Source: Stutzerimonas stutzeri
GTDB lineage: Bacteria; Pseudomonadota; Gammaproteobacteria; Pseudomonadales; Pseudomonadaceae
NCBI RefSeq assembly: GCF_015291885.1
Contig: NZ_CP036186.1
Span: 2,245,001 to 2,309,000 of the forward strand
DNA: 64,000 nt
Direction of reading: 5' to 3'
The notes under the pieces are model-generated. The model ran no database searches. It was not told the DNA's origin and saw only the letters and a program-made list of their open reading frames with translations. The position numbers and the translations under genes were made by a program. Shown here piece by piece: positions 1-7,943 of this stretch; the stretch's first letter is position 1; every line of letters starts with the position of its first letter.

Positions 1-286
1 GTTCGCGGTCGATACCCAGCACCTGAACGCCCAGATGGGTGTAGACGCCGTGGCTGCTGTAGTAGGCGGCATCGCACATGGCCAGCGACTCGGCGTCGCG
101 ACCGCCGAAGTATTCGGACAGGTGCACGCGGTCGTAGGCGCGCTGGCGCTCTTCGCCGAACACATGCAGCTCGTAGCGGGTGAGGGCGCCGCGCTCGATC
201 AGCTGTTCGATGCAGTGGTGACCGACCATGCCGTTGCCGACGATGACCAGTTTTTCGAGCGTGAGCGGAGTGACGGTAGAACTCAT
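1..286 (-). CDS. nirB: Assimilatory nitrite reductase large subunit NirB, N-terminal part (runs off window)
   Basis: Reading from 286 leftwards gives about 95 residues beginning MSSTVTPLTLEKLVIVGNGMVG. The VIVGNGMVGHHCIEQL segment is the FAD-binding Rossmann start typical of NirB, the cytoplasmic NAD(P)H-dependent siroheme/FAD enzyme that reduces nitrite to ammonium. The following ELHVFGEERQRAYDRVHLSEYF also fits NirB closely. The gene is cut by the window edge, so the 2Fe-2S and siroheme domains are not visible. The start at 286 follows a leader of about 215 nt containing an intrinsic terminator and ANTAR-type hairpins, which suggests control by transcription antitermination and nitrogen status. 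Identification from family knowledge; the partial length leaves a small chance of another NirB-like FAD protein. Confidence 0.88.
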   Translation of the reverse strand, partial: MSSTVTPLTLEKLVIVGNGMVGHHCIEQLIERGALTRYELHVFGEERQRAYDRVHLSEYFGGRDAESLAMCDAAYYSSHGVYTHLGVQVLGIDRE

Positions 287-334
287 GGCCTTTCCTCAGT
301 CGAGCTGCTGCGGCACTGGGCCGGCAAAACGCAA

Positions 335-372
335 AAAGGCGCCTGGAGCTGGTATCAGCTCCAGGCGCCTTT
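335..372 (-). terminator. Intrinsic terminator in the nirB leader (attenuator)
   Basis: A perfect 16-bp inverted repeat (arms 335-350 and 357-372, 6-nt loop) is followed on the minus strand by TTTTTGCGTTTTGCC. It lies 49 nt upstream of the nirB start and inside its transcript, so it should stop nirB transcription unless bypassed. Its 5' arm overlaps a hexaloop hairpin at 361-378, giving two mutually exclusive folds. Confidence 0.85.
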
Positions 373-470
373 GCCTGGTAATTTAGTGGTGTGTGGGGTG
401 GTCGGTCAGGCCTCGTTGCCTGCTACACCCGATCCCGTGCCTGTTGGCTTGACGGTCGCCGCTGACCGTC
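361..470 (-). promoter_or_regulatory. ANTAR-type two-hairpin antitermination leader of nirB (NasT target candidate)
   Basis: On the minus strand, hairpin P1 (451-470) has stem GACGGTC/GACCGTC with hexaloop AGCGGC. A second hairpin (361-378) has stem CCAGGC/GCCTGG with hexaloop AAAGGC and uses bases of the terminator's 5' arm. A third hexaloop (407-422) has stem CAGGC/GCCTG and loop AACGAG. All three loops have A at position 1 and G at position 4, the pattern bound by ANTAR-domain antiterminators such as NasR/NasT. Seen: stems, loops and overlap with the terminator. Inferred: NasT binding, with 361-378 as the decisive P2 hairpin. Confidence 0.7.
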
Positions 471-512
471 TGGGATGTCCTGCCGCGAGGCGGCAGGTGT
501 TGCGAGGGCGAT

Positions 513-528
513 TGCAGGTTGTATGCCA
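513..528 (-). promoter_or_regulatory. Candidate sigma-54 promoter of nirB
   Basis: The minus strand reads TGGCAT-ACAAC-CTGCA, matching the sigma-54 consensus TGGCAC-N5-TTGCA with the invariant GG (-24) and GC (-12) at correct spacing. Predicted transcription start is near 502, upstream of the hexaloop hairpins. It fits NtrC-dependent nitrite assimilation. No NtrC site was worked out. Confidence 0.62.
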
Positions 529-722
529 GCTTTTCCAGTAGCGCGCATGTGCGGCTGCCAGGCCGGTGATTGCGCGGTGCTGGTCGCTAGGATGCTCAGC
601 GATCAGCCTTCGTAACTCTGACCTGAGCGCGGCAGGCTTGAACCAGAACAGTGCGACGGTGCGGGCACGCTCCCCCCTTTGGGGCAATCAGGACCAGAGG
701 CAGGGCGCAGATTGTTTCTGCA

Positions 723-1481
723 TCAACCGCCAAACGCCTCGCGGAGCAGCTTCGGTAGCGCTTGGCCGGCAGACATGGCGATCAGATGCTCGCGGTTGCC
801 GGCAGTAGCCTCGCCCTGTGGGTTGATGTGCACCACGGTGGCTCCGGCGTCGCGCGCCCGGTGCGGCACCTCGGCAGCGGGATAGACCACGCCGGATGTG
901 CCCACCGACAGCAGCAGGTCGCATTCGCCAGCCGCCTTGAACGCGGCACTGAGTGCAGCGACGGGCAGGCTCTCGCCGAACCAGACGACGCCGGGGCGCA
1001 GCCGTCCGCCGCAGTGGCTGCAACGGGGCGGTTCGAGGCGACGACCGCCTTCGGGCTCGTCGGCAGCCGGCAGTGGCTCGGCTGGCTCGCGGGCGCAGGC
1101 GAAACAGCGCGGTCGGTGCAGGCTGCCGTGCAGGTGAATGACATCCTCGCTGCCGGCACGCTCGTGCAGGTCGTCGACGTTCTGCGTGATGAGCGTCAGT
1201 TGCGGTACATGGCGCGCGAGGTCGGCGATGGCCAGATGAGCAGGATTCGGCTGGGATTGGAGGACGCGCATGCGCCGCCATTCATACCAGCCCCAGACCA
1301 GCGCCGGATCGCGGCGAAACGCTTCGGGCGTGGCCAGCTCGCCCGGATCGAAACGCTCCCATAAACCGGTCAGCGCGTCGCGGAAGGTCGGGATGCCGCT
1401 CTCGGCAGAAACGCCGGCACCGGTGAACACGACGACATGGCGCGCCGAGCGCAGCGCGGAAATCAGAGAAGCTGGAATCAC
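723..1481 (-). CDS. cobB: Sir2-family NAD-dependent protein deacylase
   Basis: A 252-residue sirtuin, which removes acyl groups from lysines using NAD+ in the cytoplasm. Visible signatures are the NAD-binding GAGVSAESGIPTFRD near residue 20, TQNVDDLHERAG with the catalytic-region His, and two zinc-binding Cys pairs (CFAC and CSHCGG), followed by GVVWFGESLP. The start codon is GTG at 1481, with GGAG six bases upstream on the coding strand. Length is typical for bacterial CobB-like sirtuins. It is read divergently from the HemN-like gene and toward the nirB leader. The symbol cobB is used in the general sense; the exact orthology and substrates are unknown. Confidence 0.85.
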   Translation of the reverse strand: MIPASLISALRSARHVVVFTGAGVSAESGIPTFRDALTGLWERFDPGELATPEAFRRDPALVWGWYEWRRMRVLQSQPNPAHLAIADLARHVPQLTLITQNVDDLHERAGSEDVIHLHGSLHRPRCFACAREPAEPLPAADEPEGGRRLEPPRCSHCGGRLRPGVVWFGESLPVAALSAAFKAAGECDLLLSVGTSGVVYPAAEVPHRARDAGATVVHINPQGEATAGNREHLIAMSAGQALPKLLREAFGG

Positions 1482-1652
1482 GGTCGGCTCCGGATCAGGA
1501 ATGGCTGACCATCAATACCATCACGTCGCTGGCTTTCCAACGCGCCTGCTGGGCGAACGGCATTGGCTGGTGTCGGCTGTTCAAGCAGCACATCTTCCTT
1601 CGCGTCGAAGTTCTGACCGTCCAGCCGTTCGCTTTGGCCATCTGTCACCTAC

Positions 1653-1666
1653 TTGACGGACGTCAA
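1653..1666. promoter_or_regulatory. Anr/Dnr (FNR-family) box upstream of the HemN-like gene
   Basis: TTGACGGACGTCAA is a perfect TTGAC-N4-GTCAA palindrome resembling the FNR/Anr/Dnr consensus TTGAT-N4-ATCAA. Its centre is about 79 bases before the chosen start at 1739, so a class II arrangement would put transcription start near 1701. This also argues against the upstream ATG at 1634. Confidence 0.6.
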
Positions 1667-1738
1667 CGCCACGGGCAGCGGCTCGCGGATGATGCCCCAT
1701 ACAGCAATAGACGCAATATTCGATGCCGGGAGGCTCTT

Positions 1739-3064
1739 ATGCTTGGCTCAGTGGACTGGGATGACAGCCTGGTACAACGTTACGGGCAGATCGGGCGACT
1801 GCATTGCAGCTATCCGGCGGCGGTCGATTTCAGCGACCGTATCGCACCACTGGACTTGCTACGTGCGCTGCGGGAAAGCCGCCGAGCAGGGCGTCCGCTT
1901 TCCATCGCGATTCAGCAGCCCGACGGCGCAGAGTTGAAGCCCGGCGAGGCAGCGGCCTACCAGCTGCGTCTTGAGCGCGAGATCGATCAACTCGGTTGCC
2001 ACGTCGGGCCGATGCAGCAGGTCGAGCAGTTGCGGCTGAGCGCCGGCACACTGGGTATCGAGGCGCTGCAGCGGTTGGTAAGACTGCTCAAGGCGCGATT
2101 CAGCTTTGTCGATCCTCGTGCGGGCAGCTTTACCGCCGAGGTGGAACTGGCCCATGTCGACTGGCCGCTGATCGGGGCTCTGCATGAGCTCGGTTTCAAT
2201 CAGCTCAGCGTCGCCGTACCGGACCTGCGAGCCGATGATGGCGGGACGGTGGAGTATTTCCGCAGCTCAGCACGCATCCGCGCAGTGATCGAGGCAGCGC
2301 ACGCCTTGCACTACCGCTCGGTGAATCTCGATCTCGGCTACGGCAGGTCGTGGCAGACGCCCGCGAGCTTTGCGCGCAAGCTGGCGTCGATCATCGAACT
2401 GGCACCCGATCAGGTCACCATGTTCGACTACCGCGATGTCACTCCAGGCGGCGCGCGACTTGGCCTGGCTTCGGTCGCCGACACGCTGGCGATGTATCGC
2501 CATGGGGTCGAGCAGTTGAGTGCCGCCGGTTATCGCTACATCGGTCTTGGCAAGTTCGTGCTGCCGCATGATGACCTGGCCATGGCACAGGAGATTGGCG
2601 CACTGCATCACGATGTCCTCGGCTATACGCCGCATGGCGAGTGCGATCATCTTGGGTTGGGGGTCGGTGCTATCAGCCGGGTCGGTGGGTTGTTCTGCCA
2701 GAACGTCAGCACGGTCCAGGCCTATCAGCAGGCACTTGATCAGGGTCAGTTACCCAGCAGCTGCGGCCTGCATGCCAGCCATGTCGACTTGCTGCATAAC
2801 AGGCTGATCGAGCGCTTGCTGTGCACCTTCGCGCTGGATTTCGATGCCCTCAGCCTGCAAAGCGGTGTGGAGGTGCGCCAGCGTTACGCCGAGCACTGGG
2901 CAACGCTACGGCAGTTGCATGCCGATGGTGTAATCGTGCTGCAAGAAAACGGGCTGGAGATACCGCCGCACGCTCGACTGCTGGTTGCAGCCGTATGTGC
3001 GGCGTTCGAACACCCTAGCGTTGCGGCGCAAGGCCATTCCGTTGGCCAAGGCTGGCAGCGCTAA
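1739..3064 (+). CDS. HemN-like coproporphyrinogen III oxidase paralogue lacking the radical-SAM cysteine motif
   Basis: A 441-residue protein (ATG at 1739, GGAGG five bases upstream). It aligns along its whole length with anaerobic coproporphyrinogen oxidase HemN: WDDSLVQRYGQIGRLHCSYPAAVDFS at the start, VNLDLGYGRSWQTPASFA, QVTMFDYRDV, GYRYIGLGKFVLPHDDLA, GYTPHGECDHLGLGVGAISRVG, and the C-terminal HemN domain. However, where HemN has the VHVPFCxxxCxxCxC cluster-binding segment, this protein has RPLSIAIQQPDGAELKPGE with no cysteine, and GGGTP is replaced by RLSAGTLG. A [4Fe-4S] cluster and SAM cleavage are therefore unlikely. It probably has a regulatory, heme-carrier or lost role. The Anr/Dnr-like box upstream suggests low-oxygen expression. 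Confidence 0.8.
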   Translation: MLGSVDWDDSLVQRYGQIGRLHCSYPAAVDFSDRIAPLDLLRALRESRRAGRPLSIAIQQPDGAELKPGEAAAYQLRLEREIDQLGCHVGPMQQVEQLRLSAGTLGIEALQRLVRLLKARFSFVDPRAGSFTAEVELAHVDWPLIGALHELGFNQLSVAVPDLRADDGGTVEYFRSSARIRAVIEAAHALHYRSVNLDLGYGRSWQTPASFARKLASIIELAPDQVTMFDYRDVTPGGARLGLASVADTLAMYRHGVEQLSAAGYRYIGLGKFVLPHDDLAMAQEIGALHHDVLGYTPHGECDHLGLGVGAISRVGGLFCQNVSTVQAYQQALDQGQLPSSCGLHASHVDLLHNRLIERLLCTFALDFDALSLQSGVEVRQRYAEHWATLRQLHADGVIVLQENGLEIPPHARLLVAAVCAAFEHPSVAAQGHSVGQGWQR

Positions 3065-3077
3065 GCTGACCTCGATT

Positions 3078-4574
3078 TCAGCGTACGGTGAAGCGACCGC
3101 TCAGGTTGCCCAGGCGACCCGCCAGCTCGTGGAGCTGGCGACCATCGCTGTCCAGCTGGCTGGCATCGCCGGCGTTGCGTTCGGCGATCTGCTGAACGCT
3201 CTGCAGATGACGCCCCATATCGGCTGAAACGGCCGTCTGCTCATGGGTCGCTGCGGCAATCATCTCGTTCATCTGACTGATGCCCTCAATCTCGCTGGCG
3301 ATGGCATCCAATAAAGACGTGGTGTCCTGGCTGGTGCTCACGCAACGGGCAACGCTGTCGCGGCTGTTCTGCATCGCTTCGGTGGCCTTGCGACTGCCTT
3401 GCTGCAGGCGGCTAATGATGCCCTGGATCTCGGTGGTGGAAGCTGCGGTCTTCTGCGCCAGATTGCGCACCTCGTCGGCGACCACGGCGAACCCGCGACC
3501 CTGTTCCCCGGCTCGTGCGGCCTCGATGGCGGCATTGAGGGCGAGCAGGTTGGTCTGTTCGGCGATGGTACGGATCACCTCCAGCACGCGGTCGATCTGT
3601 TCCGATTGTGCGGCCAGGTCCTGGACTACGCGGTCAGTGCCTTCGATATGTTCGGCAAGGGTGCTGATCTCGCTGCGCACGCCACTCACCGCATTACGGC
3701 CCTGGCTGGCTTTCTGGCTGGCGCCTTGTGCTGCCTGAGCGGCGCGATCGGCATGGCCGGCAACATCATCGATGGCTACGGTTATCTGCTGCATGGCTTC
3801 GACCATGTAGGCAGTCTCGTCCAGTTGGCGGCTGGCACCGTCACGCAGCTGGCGGGTTGCCTCGCTGAGGTTGGCGGCGGTGCCGCCCAGCCCCGCGGTG
3901 TCGCGTACCACGGCGCCGACCAGATCGCCCAGCTGGTCGAGCAGTTGATTGAAGCGCTGGGTGACCGGCCCGCTGACCTGGCTGCGGTAGCTCAGATCGA
4001 TGCGTTCGGGACGCGCGGTGATGGCGGCGGCAGCGCCGAGCAGCGCTTCGCCTTCGCGGGCCTCGGCGGCGGCACGGATCGCCAGATAGACCAGGATTGC
4101 GCTTTCCAGCACCACGTAGAACGCATGCAGGAATACCTCGCCCCAGTTGCCATCGGGCATCAGGAATACGTCGGTGCCCTGTTGTTGCAGGGCGAAAAAG
4201 CTCAGGTGGTGCACGGCGATGGTCAGCGCGGCGACCACGATGGGCAGCCAGTCGCGGTAATACACCAGGAACGCCAACAGGGCGAAGATGCCGAAATGCA
4301 TCTCCAGCATGCCGTGAGCCTGGTTGATATGCAGCGCGGAGAACACCATGAATGCGGCGCCGATCAGGCAGCGCAGCAACCGTTGACCGGGTATCAGCAG
4401 GTACAGCGCCGTTACCGCGATACCGGTCAGCCCGCCGATAACCAAGGCTTGTGCCCAGGTGTCATAGAACGCCGCTACTCCGAAGGAATAGATCACCAGA
4501 AACCAGATCACACCCAGCATGATGCGATCGGCCTTCAGATAATGCGCTTGCAGCGTGACGCTTTCGGTGTTCAT
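3078..4574 (-). CDS. Methyl-accepting chemotaxis protein with polytopic membrane sensor
   Basis: A 498-residue chemoreceptor. The N-terminal ~190 residues hold about six hydrophobic segments instead of a periplasmic ligand pocket, with conserved-looking [11 protein letters not shown] and VHHLSFF motifs between them. The C-terminal half is a standard signalling domain with the hairpin tip around [32 protein letters not shown], which contacts CheA/CheW. No clear HAMP domain is seen. GGAG six bases before the ATG supports the start. It begins 31 bases after the CFA-like gene on the same strand, so it may be the last gene of the light-response operon; the sensed signal is unknown. A membrane-embedded sensor would suit redox, energy or hydrophobic signals (inference). 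Confidence 0.85.
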   Translation of the reverse strand: MNTESVTLQAHYLKADRIMLGVIWFLVIYSFGVAAFYDTWAQALVIGGLTGIAVTALYLLIPGQRLLRCLIGAAFMVFSALHINQAHGMLEMHFGIFALLAFLVYYRDWLPIVVAALTIAVHHLSFFALQQQGTDVFLMPDGNWGEVFLHAFYVVLESAILVYLAIRAAAEAREGEALLGAAAAITARPERIDLSYRSQVSGPVTQRFNQLLDQLGDLVGAVVRDTAGLGGTAANLSEATRQLRDGASRQLDETAYMVEAMQQITVAIDDVAGHADRAAQAAQGASQKASQGRNAVSGVRSEISTLAEHIEGTDRVVQDLAAQSEQIDRVLEVIRTIAEQTNLLALNAAIEAARAGEQGRGFAVVADEVRNLAQKTAASTTEIQGIISRLQQGSRKATEAMQNSRDSVARCVSTSQDTTSLLDAIASEIEGISQMNEMIAAATHEQTAVSADMGRHLQSVQQIAERNAGDASQLDSDGRQLHELAGRLGNLSGRFTVR

Positions 4575-4605
4575 GAGGGGCTCCGGATGAAGTTACGCAA
4601 GGCTG

Positions 4606-5895
4606 TTAGCGGCTTGTATTTGAGCCACTTGACCCGTCGTAGAGCGGTTTCCGACGAGCGGCCGGTTTGGCCAGCAGCAGCTGTGCGGTGCCGATGGCGC
4701 GCTCGATGAAGCCGCCCTCGCAGTAGCACAGGTAGAACTCCCAGAGCCGGTAGAAATAGTCGTCGTAACCGTGGCGCTCCAGCTCGCCGCGGGCGCGGCG
4801 GAAGTTCTCGTGCCACAGGCGCAGAGTGCGCGCGTAGTGTTCGCCGAAGTCCTCCATGTGCAGCAGGTTCATGTCCGAGTCGCTGGACACGACATTGAGC
4901 ATCCGTTGCATGGAGGGCAGCGCGCCGCCGGGGAAGATGTAGCGCTGGATGAAGTCGACGCTGCGGCGCGCCTGTTCGTAGCGCTGGTCGCGAATGGTGA
5001 TGGCTTGCAGCAGCATCAGCCCGTCGTCCTTGAGCAGCCGCGAGCACTGTCGGAAGTAAGTCGGCAGGAAGTCGTGGCCGACCGCTTCGATCATTTCGAT
5101 GGACACCAGCTTGTCGAACTGACCGTCGAGATCGCGATAGTCCTTGAGCAGCAGGGTGATGCGGTCCTGCAGGCCCTGTTCTTCGATGCGTCGCTGGGTG
5201 TAGGCGAACTGTTCGCGCGACAGCGTGGTGGTGGTCACCCGGCAGCCGCGATGGGTAGCGGCATAGAGCGCCATGCTGCCCCAGCCGGTGCCGATCTCCA
5301 GCAAGTGATCCTCGGGCTGCAGGTCGAGCTTTTCGCAGATGCGCTCGAGCTTGTGTAGCTGGGCCTGTTCCAGATCCTGTTCGGGGCTGGTGAACATTGC
5401 CGCCGAGTACATCATGGTCGGGTCGAGAAATTGCTCGAAGAGCTCGTTGCCGAGGTCGTAATGGGCGGCGATATTGCGCTGCGAACCGCTGCGGGTGTTG
5501 CGGTTGAGCCAGTGCAGGGCCTTGATCACCGGCTGGCCGAACAGCGCCAGGCTGCCGCGCTCAATGTTGTCGAGCACGTCCATGTTGGCGACGAACAGGC
5601 GGATCACCGCGGTGAGGTCCGGGCTGTGCCAGTAGCCATGAATGTAGGCCTCGCCGGCGCCGATCGAACCGCGCGCAGCGATCAGGCCCCAGGCGGCACT
5701 GTCGGTCACGTGTATCTCTGCCTTGAGCGGACTCGCCAGGTCGCCGAACAGCTGGCAGACATCGCCATGCTGCAGCCTCAGCAACCCGTGGCGCAGGTGT
5801 TCGAGCTGATTCAGCACGGTACGGCGCAGCAGGCTGCTGGCCAGTCCCATGCCCGCCAGCGGACGGGCTTTGACGGTCAGGCTAGGGCTCTTCAT
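4606..5895 (-). CDS. cfa: Cyclopropane-fatty-acid synthase family SAM-dependent methyltransferase
   Basis: A 429-residue member of the CFA synthase family, which adds a methylene or methyl group from SAM to double bonds of phospholipid acyl chains at the inner membrane. The SAM-binding motif LLEIGTGWGSMALYAA and the downstream segments AHYDLGNELFEQFLD, MMYSAAMF, VSIEMIEAVGHDF and QRYIFPGGALPS are diagnostic. GGAG lies six bases before the ATG. Its start overlaps the DUF1365 gene by 14 bases. In light or singlet-oxygen operons of other proteobacteria such a protein can be UfaM, a furan-fatty-acid methylase, rather than Cfa itself. The sequence alone does not decide between the two. Confidence 0.85.
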   Translation of the reverse strand: MKSPSLTVKARPLAGMGLASSLLRRTVLNQLEHLRHGLLRLQHGDVCQLFGDLASPLKAEIHVTDSAAWGLIAARGSIGAGEAYIHGYWHSPDLTAVIRLFVANMDVLDNIERGSLALFGQPVIKALHWLNRNTRSGSQRNIAAHYDLGNELFEQFLDPTMMYSAAMFTSPEQDLEQAQLHKLERICEKLDLQPEDHLLEIGTGWGSMALYAATHRGCRVTTTTLSREQFAYTQRRIEEQGLQDRITLLLKDYRDLDGQFDKLVSIEMIEAVGHDFLPTYFRQCSRLLKDDGLMLLQAITIRDQRYEQARRSVDFIQRYIFPGGALPSMQRMLNVVSSDSDMNLLHMEDFGEHYARTLRLWHENFRRARGELERHGYDDYFYRLWEFYLCYCEGGFIERAIGTAQLLLAKPAARRKPLYDGSSGSNTSR

Positions 5896-6697
5896 GGCGG
5901 GCTCCGGTGGGTTGCGTGACGGCCAGCCCGTACGCCGTGGTAGCGGGCTGATGGGTAAAGATCGGTGTGCGCTTGAGTAGCAGGCGCAGCGCCTGCCAGT
6001 AGATGGCGAGCAGGGTCTTGGCGGTCATCCATGGGAAACTGAGCAGGTAGCGGTGCACTGCGCCGGAAGTCAGTGCCTGGCGTTGCAGGCCGAGAGTGGC
6101 GTCGAACAGCTTCTGCTCGCCCTGCCAGTCCTCCATGTGTACGCCGATGCGCCGTCCCGGCGGGTTGAAACGCATGCGGTATTCCAGCTCGCCAGGCAGG
6201 AACGGCGAGACGTGGAAGGTTTTGGCCACGGTGCAGCGCAGGTTGCGATTGCCGGATGCCGGCAGCACGTAGTGATAACGCTCGTGCCAGGGCGTGTTGC
6301 TGACTTCGCAGAGCACCGCGGTCAGCTGTTCCTGTTCGTCGAAGCAATAGAAGAAGCTGACCGGGTTGAAGCACAGGCCCCAGCTGCGCGGCTGGGTCAG
6401 CAGGCGCACGGCGCCGGTGACCGGCCGCCCGAGGGCTTCGCTGACCCGCTGGCGGACGGCGTCGGCCAGCGTGATGCCCTGGCTGGTGTATTGCGGCAGG
6501 TAGTCGCGCTCGCGGAAGGAAAATGCGGCGAAGCGGGCGCGACCGCTCAAGGGTGAAAGGCCGAGCACCGCGTCCTGCTCGGCCAGGTCGAGGTACAGCA
6601 AGCCCATGCGATAGCTGAACGCATGGGCCCGCGGCGCGAAGCGCCGATGCTGCACCCAGCCGCTGTACAGCGCGCTGTGCACGATGGCGCTGCTCAC
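5882..6697 (-). CDS. DUF1365 family protein
   Basis: A 271-residue protein of the DUF1365 family, beginning SALYSGWVQHRRFAPRAHAFSYRMGLLYLDL and containing FNPVSFFYCFDEQEQLTAVLCEVSNTPWHERYHYVL. These genes almost always sit between an FAD amine-oxidase-like gene and a CFA-synthase-like gene, as here, and are part of stress regulons controlled by sigma-E/ChrR or LitR in other proteobacteria. Its biochemical role is not established; a role in modifying unsaturated acyl chains together with its neighbours is the usual inference. It overlaps the upstream FAD gene by 4 bases and the downstream cfa-like gene by 14, implying translational coupling. Confidence 0.82.
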   Translation of the reverse strand: MSSAIVHSALYSGWVQHRRFAPRAHAFSYRMGLLYLDLAEQDAVLGLSPLSGRARFAAFSFRERDYLPQYTSQGITLADAVRQRVSEALGRPVTGAVRLLTQPRSWGLCFNPVSFFYCFDEQEQLTAVLCEVSNTPWHERYHYVLPASGNRNLRCTVAKTFHVSPFLPGELEYRMRFNPPGRRIGVHMEDWQGEQKLFDATLGLQRQALTSGAVHRYLLSFPWMTAKTLLAIYWQALRLLLKRTPIFTHQPATTAYGLAVTQPTGARHEEP

Positions 6698-7941
6698 AGC
6701 GACTCTCCGAAGGCGGCGGCGACGCGCAACGCGCTGACCACACCGTCCTCGTGGAAGCCGTTACCCCAATAGGCGCCACAGAAGTAGCTGTGGTGATCGC
6801 CGAGGAGTTCGTCGGCACGGGTCTGCGCGGTGATGCCGGCCAGGCTGTACTGCGGGTGGGCGTAGGAGAAGCGCGCGAGGATCAGTTCCGGATCGATCGC
6901 TTCGGTCTGGTTGAGGCTGACGCAGAAGGTTTCTGGCGACTCGATGCCCTGCAGAATGTTCATGTTGTAGGTCACCGCGGCCTGCTGCGCGGTCAGCCCA
7001 CCGAGGCGGTAGTTCCAGCTGGCCCAGGCGCGGCGCCGCTTGGGTAGCAGGCGCGTATCGGTGTGCAGCACCACGTCGTTTGCGGCGTAGCCGATGGCTC
7101 CGAGGATCTCTCGTTCGACCCGGCTCGGTTCGGCCAGCAGGCTCAGCGCCTGGTCGCTGTGACAGGCGAAGATCACCTTGTCGAAACGCTCGGCACCGGC
7201 CGGGCTCTGGATCGTTACGCCGTGCTCATCGCGCAGCACCTCGAACACCGGGCAGTTGAGACGGATGTGCTGGCTGAAACCCCGCGTCAGTGGCGATACA
7301 TAGGCGCTGGAGCCGCCTTCGACGACGTACCACTGTGGGCGATCGCTCACCGACAGCAGCCCGTGGTTCTTGAAGAAGCGGATGAAGAATTCCACCGGGA
7401 ATTCCAGCATGTCGGCCAGCGACATCGACCAGATCGCCGCGCCCATCGGCACGATGTAGTGATCGATGAAGCGCTGGCTGTAGCGGCCCAGCTTGAGGTA
7501 GTCGCCGAGGGTGACCTGGGCCCCGATGCGGCCGTGCTTGTAGTCATCCAGCGCTTCGCGGTTGAAGCGCAGGATGTCGCGGATCATGCCCCAGAAGGGC
7601 GGCGAGAGTAGGTTGCTGCGCTGGGCGAACAGGGTGTTGAGGTCGTGGCCGTTGTATTCCAGGTCGTTGCGCGGGTCGCTCACCGAAAAGCTCATTTCGG
7701 TCGGCTTGTAGCGCACCCCGATTTTGTCCAGCAACTTGATGAAGTTGGGGTAGGTCCAGTCGTTGAAGACAATGAAGCCGGTGTCCACCGCGTAGTCCCG
7801 GCCGTGCATGCGAAAGTCGACGGTATGGGTGTGACCACCCATCCAGCTGGCGGATTCGAACACCGCGATCTGGTGCTGACGGGACAGCAGATGCGCACAG
7901 GTAAGTCCGGCAATACCGCTGCCGATGATGGCGATCTTCAT
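6694..7941 (-). CDS. FAD-dependent amine-oxidase-like oxidoreductase
   Basis: A 415-residue flavoprotein starting MKIAIIGSGIAGLTCAHLL, with the GxGxxG dinucleotide fold in the first 20 residues and GGHTHTVD shortly after. TGFIVFNDWTYPNF and the C-terminal YFCGAYWGNGFHEDGVVSALRVA are typical of the NAD/FAD-binding amine-oxidase group that accompanies DUF1365 and CFA-like genes. The frame stays open far upstream, but the MKI start at 7941 gives the intact FAD fold and leaves only two bases to the SDR gene. In this gene neighbourhood such a protein may act as a fatty-acyl desaturase or oxidase; the substrate is unproven. Confidence 0.82.
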   Translation of the reverse strand: MKIAIIGSGIAGLTCAHLLSRQHQIAVFESASWMGGHTHTVDFRMHGRDYAVDTGFIVFNDWTYPNFIKLLDKIGVRYKPTEMSFSVSDPRNDLEYNGHDLNTLFAQRSNLLSPPFWGMIRDILRFNREALDDYKHGRIGAQVTLGDYLKLGRYSQRFIDHYIVPMGAAIWSMSLADMLEFPVEFFIRFFKNHGLLSVSDRPQWYVVEGGSSAYVSPLTRGFSQHIRLNCPVFEVLRDEHGVTIQSPAGAERFDKVIFACHSDQALSLLAEPSRVEREILGAIGYAANDVVLHTDTRLLPKRRRAWASWNYRLGGLTAQQAAVTYNMNILQGIESPETFCVSLNQTEAIDPELILARFSYAHPQYSLAGITAQTRADELLGDHHSYFCGAYWGNGFHEDGVVSALRVAAAFGESL

Positions 7942-7943
7942 GG

